Shown: one piece after another, positions 7,178-15,326 of the stretch
How positions within the stretch are numbered: position 1 is the first letter of the stretch
Layout of the letters: each line of letters opens with the position of its first letter
Origin: Muribaculaceae bacterium
GTDB lineage: Bacteria > Bacteroidota > Bacteroidia > Bacteroidales > Muribaculaceae
Direction of reading: 5' to 3'
NCBI GenBank assembly: GCA_017624155.1
Contig: JAGANS010000013.1
Span: forward strand, 1-60,171
DNA length: 60,171 bases
The notes under the pieces: generated by a model
The model's database searches: none
Told to the model about the DNA's origin: nothing
Seen by the model: the letters and a program-made list of their open reading frames with translations, nothing else
Made by a program: the position numbers and the translations under genes

Positions 7178-7873
7178 TCAGATTGTCTTGCCGAGATTAT
7201 ATGCTTCGGCCATATATTTTGAATCGTTTATGGCACCTTTGCGTCCCATGCCGATTGCCTTTACGCTGCCGCGTTCGACAGGGTCGGGAAGGCATACCAC
7301 AAAGCCCCGAAAGGCAAAGATGGCAGTTTCAGCTGTCGATTCTTCGCGGTCGGCGCATGCTGTGATGTAGTAGAATTCCTTGCCTGCGAGACCGTTATTG
7401 CGGTAGCATCGATCCATGAGAGTCTTGAGCTGACCGTCGATATTCATATAATACACAGGACTTGAGAGGACAATTATATCTGCTTCAGCCATTTTTTTGA
7501 CGAGCAATGGTGCCTGATCGCCTGATGTCATGACAGTATCGGGATTGATGCTATGCTCTTCGTGGAAAAAGTCGATTTTGTAGTCATCAAGAAATAGTTT
7601 TTCGACTTTGCCACCGGCTTCCTGCGCACCTTTTGCAAACTCATCGCAGAGCAGGTCGGTATTGCCGCCGCGGCGCGGACTTGCCGACAATATCAGGACT
7701 TTCTTGTCGGCCTTGTTTAAAGTCGAAGTTGCGGAGTAGGGGATATTGTAGACGGGAAGATTGTTGGGGTCGGAAGTGGCGGTGGATGCCGGCGTTTCAG
7801 TTTGAGAATGTTGACAGGATACAGCTGTCAGCGCCAGCCCGAGAATCAGGGCTACGGTCGTGATTGATTTCAT
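7178..7873 (-). CDS. Exported flavodoxin-like (NADPH-dependent FMN reductase family) lipoprotein
   Basis: The 231-residue protein begins with a lipoprotein signal peptide ending TAVSC (Cys20). A Ser/Thr/Pro linker follows, then a flavodoxin-like fold: KVLILSASPRRGGNT (59-72) matches the FMN phosphate loop of the NADPH-dependent FMN reductase/iron-sulfur flavoprotein family, and IIVLSSPVYYMNIDGQLK is the second flavin-contact loop. The four-cysteine iron-sulfur motif of the related flavoproteins is absent. Members in the cytoplasm reduce quinones or flavins. A lipid-anchored version would act outside the inner membrane, and its electron donor is unclear. It follows the AraC gene by 28 bases and is probably its target or operon partner. 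Confidence 0.8.
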   Translation of the reverse strand: MKSITTVALILGLALTAVSCQHSQTETPASTATSDPNNLPVYNIPYSATSTLNKADKKVLILSASPRRGGNTDLLCDEFAKGAQEAGGKVEKLFLDDYKIDFFHEEHSINPDTVMTSGDQAPLLVKKMAEADIIVLSSPVYYMNIDGQLKTLMDRCYRNNGLAGKEFYYITACADREESTAETAIFAFRGFVVCLPDPVERGSVKAIGMGRKGAINDSKYMAEAYNLGKTI

Positions 7874-7901
7874 TGTGATATGTTGATGTATGTCGTAATT
7901 A

Positions 7902-8804
7902 TTATCCTACTTTCCGGCGGTATTCATTTGGCGTCATGCCGGTCACTTTTTTGAACACTCGCGTAAGGTGATGTGGATATTTGAAGCCGAGTTCATAGGC
8001 GATTTCGCTTACATTCAGCTCGTTTTCTGCGATGAGTTCTTTTGCACGGTCGATGACGTACAGCCGTATGTATTCCTGGGCCGTCTTGCCGAGTTCCTTC
8101 TTTATGAGGTCGCCGAAATAGTTGGGCGACAGGCAGGCTTCGCTGGCACACATCTGCACGGTAGGCAATCCGAATTCCCTGGCTTTGCCTGATTCAAACC
8201 ATTGGTGCACCGTCTTTTCAAAGCGGCTCAGTATGCCACGGTTTGGTATTTCGCGGGTGATGAACTGCCGGTCGTAAAATCGTGTGCAATAGTTGAGCAT
8301 CGTTTCGATAGTCGAGGCGATGATCTGTTTGGTGTGTTTGTCGATGGCATGTTCGAGCTCCGCGCTGATTTCATGGAAGCAATTCAGAATGATCTGCTTT
8401 TCGCGCTCCGACATGTGGAGGGCTTCATTCGAGTCGTAAGAGAAGAAGTTATAATCCTTCATCCGTCGGGCGAGTGAAGTGCCATAGAGGAGGTCGGGGT
8501 GAAACATCAGCACATAGCCTCGCGGGGACGGGGTTGAGCCTCCGTCATTGATGCCGGCGATCTGGCCTGGCGCTATGAACAGCATAGTCCCCTCCTGATA
8601 GTCATACTTGCTGCGGCCATACTGTATCGTGCCGCATTCGAGGTCCTTATAATATATGCAATAGAAGCCGAACTCCTTGCGGCAATGCTTTATATCCTTC
8701 AGCGTCGACAGGTCGGTCACTGATACGAGAGGATGAAGGGTCTTGATACCGAGGATTCGGTTGTATTTTTCTATTGTATCGAGCTTTATGATTTCGTCGT
8801 GCAT
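7902..8804 (-). CDS. AraC family transcriptional regulator
   Basis: The 300-residue protein has an N-terminal cupin-like sensor region (about 20-180; FYCIYYKDLECGTIQYGRS then MLFIAPGQI) and a C-terminal double helix-turn-helix (about 200-298). The latter ends NVSEIAYELGFKYPHHLTRV then FKKVTGMTPNEYRRKVG, the AraC/XylS signature. It lies directly upstream of the flavodoxin-like lipoprotein on the same strand (28-base gap). A -7 box stands about 20 bases before its ATG. The inducer is unknown. The truncated reductase gene that diverges from it may once have been part of the same response. Confidence 0.9.
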   Translation of the reverse strand: MHDEIIKLDTIEKYNRILGIKTLHPLVSVTDLSTLKDIKHCRKEFGFYCIYYKDLECGTIQYGRSKYDYQEGTMLFIAPGQIAGINDGGSTPSPRGYVLMFHPDLLYGTSLARRMKDYNFFSYDSNEALHMSEREKQIILNCFHEISAELEHAIDKHTKQIIASTIETMLNYCTRFYDRQFITREIPNRGILSRFEKTVHQWFESGKAREFGLPTVQMCASEACLSPNYFGDLIKKELGKTAQEYIRLYVIDRAKELIAENELNVSEIAYELGFKYPHHLTRVFKKVTGMTPNEYRRKVG

Positions 8805-8824
8805 GGCAGATGTTTTTTACTCTG

Positions 8825-8832
8825 CAAATTTA
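8825..8832 (-). promoter_or_regulatory. -7 box TAAATTTG of the AraC gene
   Basis: The minus strand reads TAAATTTG, fitting TAnnTTTG, 20 bases upstream of the AraC start codon. Confidence 0.5.
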
Positions 8833-8900
8833 ACGCTTTTAAATATCATCCGCAATATGCCAACGGCTAATGCGTTAAGATTGGTTGACATGTCGGTAAA

Positions 8901-9167
8901 ATGTGTACATTCGGCGTCCGCTCCATCTCGCTTCAAGGCGGTGGCATCATCAACGGCACCTTCCTTGCCGCCGGACTTGTCGACGAACTCAGTCTCGTGA
9001 TATACCCCGGCATCGACGGACTCAGCGGGGTGCCGTCCATCTTTGAATACTTAGGGAAGCCCGGCATGAAACCTGCAGCCGGCCAAACTCTTGAACTCAA
9101 ATCAGCCGAGCGGCTCGAAAAGGGCGTGGTATGGCTTCGCTACACATTCCATCACGGTGGCCGCTGA
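8901..9167 (+). pseudogene. Remnant of a dihydrofolate reductase/RibD C-terminal family gene
   Basis: The 88 residues encode only the C-terminal third of the family: SISLQGGGIINGTFLAAGLV then DELSLVIYPGIDG matches the conserved GG..ln..ll..gLvDEl.l...P block. The final strand (LELKSAERLEKGVVWLRYTF) is also present. The N-terminal cofactor-binding part (roughly 100 residues) is missing, and an in-frame stop lies at 8886-8888. Upstream there is only the promoter region of the divergent AraC gene, so a deletion joining the two is likely. A hairpin terminator follows. The fragment is unlikely to be functional. Confidence 0.7.
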
Positions 9168-9192
9168 CTGCACGTCAGAAGTCGCTTAGACG

Positions 9193-9234
9193 AGAAAATC
9201 CTGCCTTCGCATATCGGCGAGGGCAGGATTTTCT
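9193..9234. terminator. Bidirectional terminator between the reductase remnant and the CMD/cupin gene
   Basis: A perfect 13-bp stem, AGAAAATCCTGCC (9193-9205) with GGCAGGATTTTCT (9222-9234), lies between convergent genes. A and T runs lie within the stem ends. Confidence 0.75.
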
Positions 9235-9260
9235 ATGTTTAATCCGCGGATGATTATGAT

Positions 9261-10082
9261 TCAGGGCAGTTTGTTGTACTCTTCATCGGTGACGGGATCG
9301 AGCCATTCGGTTGAGGCGTTCTCACCCGGAACCTCAAAGGCCAGATGGGCAAACCAGCTGTCGCGGGCAGCGCCGTGCCAGTGCTTGACGTTGGCCGGAA
9401 TATGGATCACCGTGCCCGGCAGGATCTCTACGGGAGCCTTGCCCTCCTCCTGATACCAGCCGCGGCCTGCGACGCCTACCAGCATCTGACCGCCGCCCTT
9501 GGCGGCCTTATGGATGTGCCAGTTGTTGCGGCAGGCAGGCTCGAATGTAACGTTGGCAAAGGGTATCTGCGAATCGCTCACGCGGGCAAGATAGCTCTTG
9601 CCGGTGAAATATCGGGCATAGGCAGTGTTGGGTTCGCCCACGGGGAATATCATCTCGCGGGCAAACTGCTCAAGGGGTGTTGTGGCAGCCTGTGCATCGT
9701 CGTTCCACACCTCTTTGGCGAGGCGGAAAGCCGCCCATGCCTTGGGCCAGCCGGCATAGAAGGCTATATGGGTTATGGCCTCGGCGATCTCTGTGCGGGT
9801 GATGCCGTTCTTTTTGGCCGACTGCATGTGATGGAGCAGCGACGAGTCGGTGATGCCTTGCGATATGAGGCTTGTGACTGTGATTAGTGAACGGTCGCGC
9901 AGTGAGAGCAAGTCGTTGCGGCTCCACACTTCGCCGAAGAGGATGTCGTCGTTGAGATGTGCAAATTCGGGTGCAAAGTCGCCGAGAGCGTCGCGGCCTG
10001 CCGTCTGTACGATTTTCTGTTGTGCCATAGCATTGAATGTCATTAAGCCCGAAAGGGCGATTGTGAGCATTATTTTTTTCAT
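9261..10082 (-). CDS. Exported carboxymuconolactone decarboxylase-like/cupin fusion protein
   Basis: The 273-residue protein starts with a cleavable signal peptide (ending AMAQQ, about residue 20). Residues about 30-140 form a carboxymuconolactone decarboxylase-like domain (LLSLRDRSLITVTSLISQG; EAITHIAFYAGWPKA). It lacks the CxxC redox pair of AhpD-type members. Residues about 165-265 form a cupin with likely metal ligands H189, H191 and Q199 (NNWHIHKAAKGGGQ) and H234/H236 (KHWHG). Fusions of these two domains are known in Bacteroidales, but their substrates are not. The gene stands alone between a terminator and its own -7 box. A periplasmic enzyme acting on a small organic acid or lactone would fit, but this is a guess. 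Confidence 0.85.
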   Translation of the reverse strand: MKKIMLTIALSGLMTFNAMAQQKIVQTAGRDALGDFAPEFAHLNDDILFGEVWSRNDLLSLRDRSLITVTSLISQGITDSSLLHHMQSAKKNGITRTEIAEAITHIAFYAGWPKAWAAFRLAKEVWNDDAQAATTPLEQFAREMIFPVGEPNTAYARYFTGKSYLARVSDSQIPFANVTFEPACRNNWHIHKAAKGGGQMLVGVAGRGWYQEEGKAPVEILPGTVIHIPANVKHWHGAARDSWFAHLAFEVPGENASTEWLDPVTDEEYNKLP

Positions 10083-10110
10083 GATTTGATAGAGAGGAAA
10101 TTTTACAATG

Positions 10111-10118
10111 CAAAGTTA
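10111..10118 (-). promoter_or_regulatory. -7 box TAACTTTG of the CMD/cupin gene
   Basis: An exact TAnnTTTG match on the minus strand lies 28 bases upstream of the ATG at 10082. Confidence 0.6.
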
Positions 10119-10272
10119 GCAAATGATATATTCACCGACACTATCATTATCATTGTATATGTAACCAATTTTACTGATAATAAGCTTGTGCCATTATCTA
10201 ATGAGACATGCAGTGGCCTCAGCGACGTCCGGTACAATGTGGTCAGTGGTCAGGCATTACGATACGACATGA

Positions 10273-10431
10273 ACTGGGCTGCGGCCTACGATCGACGTAT
10301 ACGGCGTCTTTGAGGAAGGCACTGAGGTGACGGAGCTTTATACAGGGCGCAAGGCCACGGTGATAGACGGTAGCATCAGCCTGCCGGGCTATGAGCACAA
10401 TGTGGCGATTCTTGGAATGCCGGGGCGCTAA
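10273..10431 (+). pseudogene. 3' remnant of a secreted protein gene (possibly a glycoside hydrolase)
   Basis: A 52-codon open stretch follows a stop at 10270 and ends with TAA at 10429. It reads IDVYGVFEEGTEVTELYTG, RKATVIDGSISLPGYEHNVA, ILGMPGR. Its ending resembles the C-terminal beta domain of secreted glycoside hydrolases, but I cannot name the family. Codon usage looks like that of neighbours, unlike the AT-rich sequence just upstream (10083-10200). It overlaps the stop of the convergent hexosaminidase gene by four bases. Together with the rest of 10083-10427, where I see no gene, it suggests a deleted locus. Confidence 0.35.
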
Positions 10432-12680
10432 AGGATCACAATCTCGTCGGTAAACATGAATTGGCGCCGGCCTTGTGTGGCGCGGAAGCGTATGTAGCGG
10501 GCCGGCTCGGGATCGCCGTGCCAGCCGAGTTCGGTGAAGCATGCGTCGGCTTCGGCCTCGGAGCCCTCGGGCTCGTCATGGCCGAGCAGACGATAGTGTT
10601 TGCCGTCGGTCGAAGCCCATATGTCGACCGACGCCGGCAGGAATATCAGTGGAGTACGCATCTGCATGAAGTTGGCCATTACGTGGCTCACTTCAGTGAC
10701 GCTACCCAGATCGATCGTCACATCGAGGCTATTGGGGCAGAATCCCTGCCAGCGGCCGTCGGTATAAGTTTTGCCGCCGCGCAGGCCGTCGGTAAGGGCG
10801 CTGTCGCCACCGGCCATGTACACTTTGCGGTCGCGGTAATAGCCGCAGCTGTCGGCATAGACTACGGAACAGCCGATGGCCTTGTGATAGTCGGCGCGGA
10901 TACGTGTGCATGGGCCGGGCAGGCTGTCGGGCTGGAAAATACGGGCAGTGACGGTGGCCGAGCCTTCAATGGACACGGGGCCGGTATAAAGCGGCGACGA
11001 GGCCGTAGGCTCCGAGCCGTCGGTGGTATAGCGGATGTCGGCGGGGTGGCGCTCTGTGGCCATGCTGACGAGGATGCACCGCCGGGCGTAGTCGACATCC
11101 TGGGTGAAGGCCACGCGGGGCGAGAGCGTGAAGGCGTTGTAGCCAATGCTGCGAATGTGGCGGATCTCATCGTTGATGCGGCGCCTGAACGAAGTCTCGT
11201 CTTTGCGCGCCGGCTGGGACCAGCCAACCTCGGCCAGGGCGATGATACGTGGATACAGCATATACTCGCTGTGTTCAGGAGTGGGGATGTATTCAGCCCA
11301 GTTGTTGCCTTGTACGCCTATGATGTGACGGGCGACATCGGTGCCGAGCGAGTCGGGTGCCGGGTCGAAAGAGTAGGCCTTGAATAGCGTGACGGGCGAT
11401 CCGAAGGCCTTGGGCTGGGTGGAAGGATCATCCTGCGGGTGGTCGAGATAGCAGAATTCCTCGGGTGTCATGATGGCGTCGTGGCCCATGCGGGCGGCGC
11501 GGATGCCCCCGTCGACGTTGCGCCACGACATCACGGTGGCATGGGGGGCCAGTCCGCCGTCGAGGATCTCGTCCCATCCGATGATATCGCGACCGTGGCT
11601 GTTGACATAAGCCTCGATGCGGCGTATCATGTAGCTTTGCAGGCCGGCTTCGTCACCAAGGCCCTCTTCGCGGATGCGCTGCTGGCACATAGGGCATTGA
11701 CGCCAGTGGCGCCGCGAGGCCTCGTCTCCTCCGATATGGATGTAATGCGAGGGGAAGAGGCGCATCACCTCGTCGAGCACGTCCTTGAAGAAGTCGAAAG
11801 TCTCTTCACGGCCTATGCACACCTCCCCCTGCGTGTATGGCTTGCCGCTGCAAGCCAGCTCGGGATAGGCGGCGCATACCTCGGCCGAGTGACCGGGCAT
11901 TTCGATTTCGGGAATCACGGTGATGTGGCGCAGTCGGGCATACTCAACAACGCGGCGCACATCATCGGCGGTGTAATAGCCGCCATAGGCGCCGGCCGAG
12001 TCGCGCGGGCAATAGCGGCGCCCGGCCTTTCGCCAGTCGCTGTAGAGACGCTGCGGGCGCCAGGCGGCCAGCTCGGTGAGCAGTGGGCGCGATGGAATCT
12101 CCAGCCGCCAGCCCTCGCTGTCGGTAAGGTGCCAGTGCAGGCGGTTGATCTTGTAGGCAGCCAGGAGGTCGAGCTGTTTCATGATATGATCGATGCCGAA
12201 GAAATGACGCGACACATCCATGTGTGCGCCTCGATATGGCAGGCGCGGAGCATCGGTGATATTGGCCGCGGGCAGCGAGTCACTGTCGCGGGCGAGCATG
12301 GCCAGCGACTGTAGGCCGTAGAAGGCGCCGGCGGCATCGGCGGCGGTGACTGTGACACCGGAGTCGCTCACTGTCAATAGATATGCTTCGGGGCCCATAG
12401 CGGCACAACTATCCACGTTGATTGTGAGCCACGGGCGCTCGCCATAGTTCGCCTGACGAAGTTTCAGGGGGTAGGAAGGCAGATATGCCTTCAGGTCGGT
12501 CAGGTCTGCGGCATTCATATTGGTACGATAGGCGGGCGCTTCGGGAATAGGCAGGCAGGGAGCGCCGATTTCGGCGCTGAGCGGGGCCGGGGTAATGTCG
12601 GTGGCACGTGCGCCCGGCATGGTAGCGGTGAGACAGAGTATCAGGGCGGCCAGTGCGGAGAAGTGTCTTATGAGGTTCAT
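10428..12680 (-). CDS. Beta-N-acetylhexosaminidase, glycoside hydrolase family 20
   Basis: The 750-residue enzyme removes terminal GlcNAc or GalNAc from glycans. Signal peptide: MNLIRHFSALAALILCLTAT, ending near ARAT. An N-terminal GH20b domain is followed by the catalytic barrel, with the acid/assist pair in HIGGDEAS (D319-E320) and WHLTDSEGWRLEIPS upstream. After the barrel come a chitobiase-type C-terminal domain (RYTTDGSEPTASSPLYTGPV) and a discoidin/F5-8-like domain (about 620-750) for glycan binding. I chose base 12680 because a -7 box overlaps the upstream alternative start at 12749 and because the signal peptide begins here. Such enzymes forage host mucin or N-glycans. No Sus-like genes adjoin it. 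Confidence 0.93.
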   Translation of the reverse strand: MNLIRHFSALAALILCLTATMPGARATDITPAPLSAEIGAPCLPIPEAPAYRTNMNAADLTDLKAYLPSYPLKLRQANYGERPWLTINVDSCAAMGPEAYLLTVSDSGVTVTAADAAGAFYGLQSLAMLARDSDSLPAANITDAPRLPYRGAHMDVSRHFFGIDHIMKQLDLLAAYKINRLHWHLTDSEGWRLEIPSRPLLTELAAWRPQRLYSDWRKAGRRYCPRDSAGAYGGYYTADDVRRVVEYARLRHITVIPEIEMPGHSAEVCAAYPELACSGKPYTQGEVCIGREETFDFFKDVLDEVMRLFPSHYIHIGGDEASRRHWRQCPMCQQRIREEGLGDEAGLQSYMIRRIEAYVNSHGRDIIGWDEILDGGLAPHATVMSWRNVDGGIRAARMGHDAIMTPEEFCYLDHPQDDPSTQPKAFGSPVTLFKAYSFDPAPDSLGTDVARHIIGVQGNNWAEYIPTPEHSEYMLYPRIIALAEVGWSQPARKDETSFRRRINDEIRHIRSIGYNAFTLSPRVAFTQDVDYARRCILVSMATERHPADIRYTTDGSEPTASSPLYTGPVSIEGSATVTARIFQPDSLPGPCTRIRADYHKAIGCSVVYADSCGYYRDRKVYMAGGDSALTDGLRGGKTYTDGRWQGFCPNSLDVTIDLGSVTEVSHVMANFMQMRTPLIFLPASVDIWASTDGKHYRLLGHDEPEGSEAEADACFTELGWHGDPEPARYIRFRATQGRRQFMFTDEIVIL

Positions 12681-12736
12681 GGATAAATATTGTGGATAGT
12701 GATTGACAGGCAGGCGAGTCTGTGATGAACATAAGG

Positions 12737-12744
12737 CAAAGCTA
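12737..12744 (-). promoter_or_regulatory. -7 box TAGCTTTG of the hexosaminidase gene
   Basis: The minus-strand TAnnTTTG match lies about 57 bases upstream of the start at 12680. It rules out an in-frame start at 12749, which would lie upstream of transcription. Confidence 0.55.
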
Positions 12745-12822
12745 CGCAAAATAGTCCTTATAAAATAGTCTCATAGCCTTAAAAAAACATAAAAATGGTC
12801 GCACTCCGTCGTGTTTTTTTCG

Positions 12823-12830
12823 TAACTTTG
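12823..12830 (+). promoter_or_regulatory. -7 box TAACTTTG for the TolC-HlyD-MFS operon
   Basis: An exact TAnnTTTG match. Transcription from it would give a leader of about 205 bases before the TolC ATG, which includes the short reading frame at 12860-12955 and a 14-base palindrome (CCTGATGCATCAGG, 12951-12964). Confidence 0.55.
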
Positions 12831-12859
12831 CACCGCGGTTCATATAGAGCCGTATATAA

Positions 12860-12955
12860 ATGTTTGCAACAGAGATTATATCGACATTGATCAGCCCTTT
12901 CGTGAGAAACTGGGGCTTTCTTGAGAACTGGAAGAGCACGGCTCCGCTGGCCTGA
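12860..12955 (+). CDS. Possible 31-residue leader peptide upstream of the efflux operon
   Basis: An ATG about 23 bases after the predicted transcription start opens a 31-codon frame (MFATEIISTLISPFV, RNWGFLENWKSTAPLA). Its TGA lies inside the palindrome CCTGATGCATCAGG. A second mini-frame (MHQGFSLRAVY) begins at the overlapping ATG. Short leader frames that end in a hairpin control several drug-resistance genes by ribosome stalling, which is the reason to list it. No homolog is recognised. It could equally be chance. Confidence 0.3.
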   Translation: MFATEIISTLISPFVRNWGFLENWKSTAPLA

Positions 12956-13041
12956 TGCATCAGGGCTTCTCGTTACGAGCTGTATACTGAGCGAGTCGCC
13001 GACAGTAAATCATTATTACATTCTTTAAAACCTATTTCCTT

Positions 13042-14361
13042 ATGAACAATCACCGATTGCTCGCAGGGCTGCTTGCCGTAGCCTTGTTGGGCGGCGGAGT
13101 GTGTATATGCGCGCAGTCACGTCGGGTAATGTCGATCGAAGACTTATTTGAAGCGGCCGAGAGCGGAAGCGCACGACTCCGTCAGTCACTCTCTGTCGAG
13201 GCCGAGGCAGGACAGGCTGTAAGTGTGGCCCGCAGTGGCCGACTTCCCGAGATCAATATCTCGCTGTCAGCAAGTTATATTGGCGACGGTTTCACAACCA
13301 AACGTAATTTCAAGGACTATCAGAAGGCACCGATTCCGCATCTCGGAACGGGTCTGTCGCTCAATATCAGTCAGCCGGTCTACACCGGGGGCACCATTAC
13401 CGCAGGCATCGAGTTGGCCGATCTGCGTTCGACGGCGGCGCGATATGCCACCGAACTGCAGCGCGACAATATTCGCTTTCGGCTCACGGGCTATTATCTC
13501 GACCTGTACAAGTGTGCCAACCTGCGGAGGGTGGTGGAGCGGAATATCGTCCTTGCACGCAAGATGCTCGACGAGATGCGTGCCCGCTACGCCCAAGGTG
13601 TGGCGCTGCAGAACGATATCACCCGTTATGAACTGCTCGTGTCGAACCTTGAGTTGCAGCGTCTGAAGCTCGACAACACCATGGCGATTCTCAACAACGA
13701 TCTGGTGACGACAGCCAGTTTGTCAGGAGACACCGAGATTGTGCCTGACAGTACCATCCTCGACCGTTCGCTCCCCTCGGCCGACGAGACATGGTGGCAG
13801 CAGACTGCAGTTGCTGACGCGCCGTCGCTCAAACTTGCCCGCTCCGGAGTGGAAATCAACCGCAAGGCCGAAGACATCATCAGGGCGGAACGCCTGCCTA
13901 AGATAGGTATCAAGGCCGGCTGGACGATGGACGGCCCTATACTGGTTGAGATTCCGCCAATCAACCGCAATCTCAGCTACTGGTATGTGGGTGTGGGAGT
14001 GAGCTACAACCTGTCGTCGCTCTACAAAACTAACAAGTCGCTGTCCCGTAGCCGTATCGCCACCCGCCATGCCGAAGACGAGTATCTGTCGGCCCTTGAG
14101 GACGTGAGAGTGGGCGTGCGGGCCGACTATGTGCGATATCTCGAGTCCTACGAGGAACTTAAGTCACGGCTCAAAGGTGTGGAACTCGCCGAGCGCAACT
14201 ATAATGTCACCTCAACACGCTACTCGGCCGACATGGCGCTGATCACCGATATGCTCGATGCGGCCAACTCGCTGCTCGATGCCCAGCAGCAACTCGTCAA
14301 TGCCCGCATCAACATTATTTATTGTTATTACAAACTATTATTCATTACCGGAAAGATATGA
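13042..14361 (+). CDS. TolC family outer membrane efflux protein
   Basis: The 439-residue protein has a signal peptide (MNNHRLLAGLLAVALLGGGV, cleaved near CAQS) and the two repeated OEP regions of the TolC fold, with long helical segments (LRQSLSVEAEAGQAVSVARS; ITDMLDAANSLLDAQQQLVN). It forms the trans-periplasmic and outer-membrane duct. Its stop overlaps the HlyD start (ATGA at 14358-14361). The following adaptor and MFS genes are damaged, so this duct may lack its own pump. It could serve other pumps, as TolC proteins often do. The leader is unusually long for the region. Confidence 0.9.
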   Translation: MNNHRLLAGLLAVALLGGGVCICAQSRRVMSIEDLFEAAESGSARLRQSLSVEAEAGQAVSVARSGRLPEINISLSASYIGDGFTTKRNFKDYQKAPIPHLGTGLSLNISQPVYTGGTITAGIELADLRSTAARYATELQRDNIRFRLTGYYLDLYKCANLRRVVERNIVLARKMLDEMRARYAQGVALQNDITRYELLVSNLELQRLKLDNTMAILNNDLVTTASLSGDTEIVPDSTILDRSLPSADETWWQQTAVADAPSLKLARSGVEINRKAEDIIRAERLPKIGIKAGWTMDGPILVEIPPINRNLSYWYVGVGVSYNLSSLYKTNKSLSRSRIATRHAEDEYLSALEDVRVGVRADYVRYLESYEELKSRLKGVELAERNYNVTSTRYSADMALITDMLDAANSLLDAQQQLVNARINIIYCYYKLLFITGKI

Positions 14362-15326
14362 ACCAACGCAGCAAGAAGATACTCTCATATATAATCTCAT
14401 TAATAATCATAGTGGCCGCCCTTGCATGGGCAATCAGCCGGTTTGTGCATCCGAGCGACGTTGAGTTTACTGATAATGCGCAGGTACAGCAGCAGATTGT
14501 GCCCGTCAACAGCCGTGTACAAGGCTATATAAGTGAGATACGTTTCAATGAGTATGAGCCGGCGCATAAGGGTGACACACTCGTGGTGATTGACGACGCC
14601 GATATGCGCCTGCGTGTGGCACAGGCACGTGCGGATTATCAGAATGCCGTTGCGGGCCGCGAGGTCACCGGCTGCAGTGTCGGCGTGGCTTCGGCCAATG
14701 TGTCGGTCACCGAAGCCTCCGTGGCCGAGGCTAAAGCGCTGATGGACATGGCTGCCGCCGACCTCGACAGATACACCGGACTGCTGGCTCAGGATGCTGT
14801 GACCCGTCGTGAATACGATGCGGCCCGCACCGACTATGAGGCGAAGAAAGCGCGCTATGAGATGTTGGCTCGCCAGCGTTCGGCCACTTCATCGGTCGTG
14901 GCCGAGACACGTCAGCGCATCGCACAGAACGAAGCCGGCATTGAACTCGCCCGGGCACTGCTCGAAACCGCAGAGCTCAACCTGTCGTATTGTGTCATTA
15001 CAGCTCCGTGCGACGGCTTTGCCTCACGCAAGGAAATACAGGTGGGACAACTCGTTCAGTCCGGGCAGACCCTGCTCGATGTCATCGACTCGGGCGATAT
15101 GTGGGTCACCGCCAACTATAAGGAGACACAACTCCATCACATAGCTGTCGGCAATGATGTTGACATAACGGTCGATGCTGTCCCCGGCGTCATCTTCCAT
15201 GGCCGTGTGGCCGCACTCTCCAGGGCAACGGGCGCTTCGCTGTCGCTCTTGCCGCAGGACAATTCCGCGGGCAACTTTGTTAAGGTGCGCCAGCGGGTTC
15301 TTCTGCTACGTATATATAGTAGTTGA
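14358..15326 (+). CDS. HlyD/EmrA-type membrane fusion protein, C-terminally truncated
   Basis: The protein has a short cytoplasmic N-terminus, one membrane anchor (ILSYIISLIIIVAALAWAI), the lipoyl/beta-barrel motif FTDNAQVQQQIVPVNSRVQG, a helical hairpin (about 90-200) and the return lipoyl segment LSYCVITAPCDGFASRKEIQ. The beta-barrel part ends at GNFVKVRQR, where family members normally continue with roughly 40-60 more residues. Here nine unrelated residues (VLLLRIYSS) follow before the stop. At the same point the sequence becomes the middle of an MFS pump gene in another frame, so a deletion has fused the two genes near 15290-15300. The adaptor may be unstable or non-functional. Confidence 0.85.
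   Translation: MNQRSKKILSYIISLIIIVAALAWAISRFVHPSDVEFTDNAQVQQQIVPVNSRVQGYISEIRFNEYEPAHKGDTLVVIDDADMRLRVAQARADYQNAVAGREVTGCSVGVASANVSVTEASVAEAKALMDMAAADLDRYTGLLAQDAVTRREYDAARTDYEAKKARYEMLARQRSATSSVVAETRQRIAQNEAGIELARALLETAELNLSYCVITAPCDGFASRKEIQVGQLVQSGQTLLDVIDSGDMWVTANYKETQLHHIAVGNDVDITVDAVPGVIFHGRVAALSRATGASLSLLPQDNSAGNFVKVRQRVLLLRIYSS

Noticed and set aside
10086..10313. A 75-codon plus-strand frame
   Set aside because: It starts in the promoter of the CMD/cupin gene, has AT-rich non-coding character in its first half, and overlaps a better-looking remnant in another frame.
10461..12314. Two long plus-strand frames (308 and 291 codons) across the hexosaminidase gene
   Set aside because: Both are antisense to a clear GH20 gene with intact catalytic motifs, and they lack signal peptides or known motifs.
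12742..12960. A 72-codon minus-strand frame in the leader of the TolC operon
   Set aside because: It has no promoter of its own, overlaps the plus-strand -7 box, and its composition follows the non-coding AT-rich sequence.
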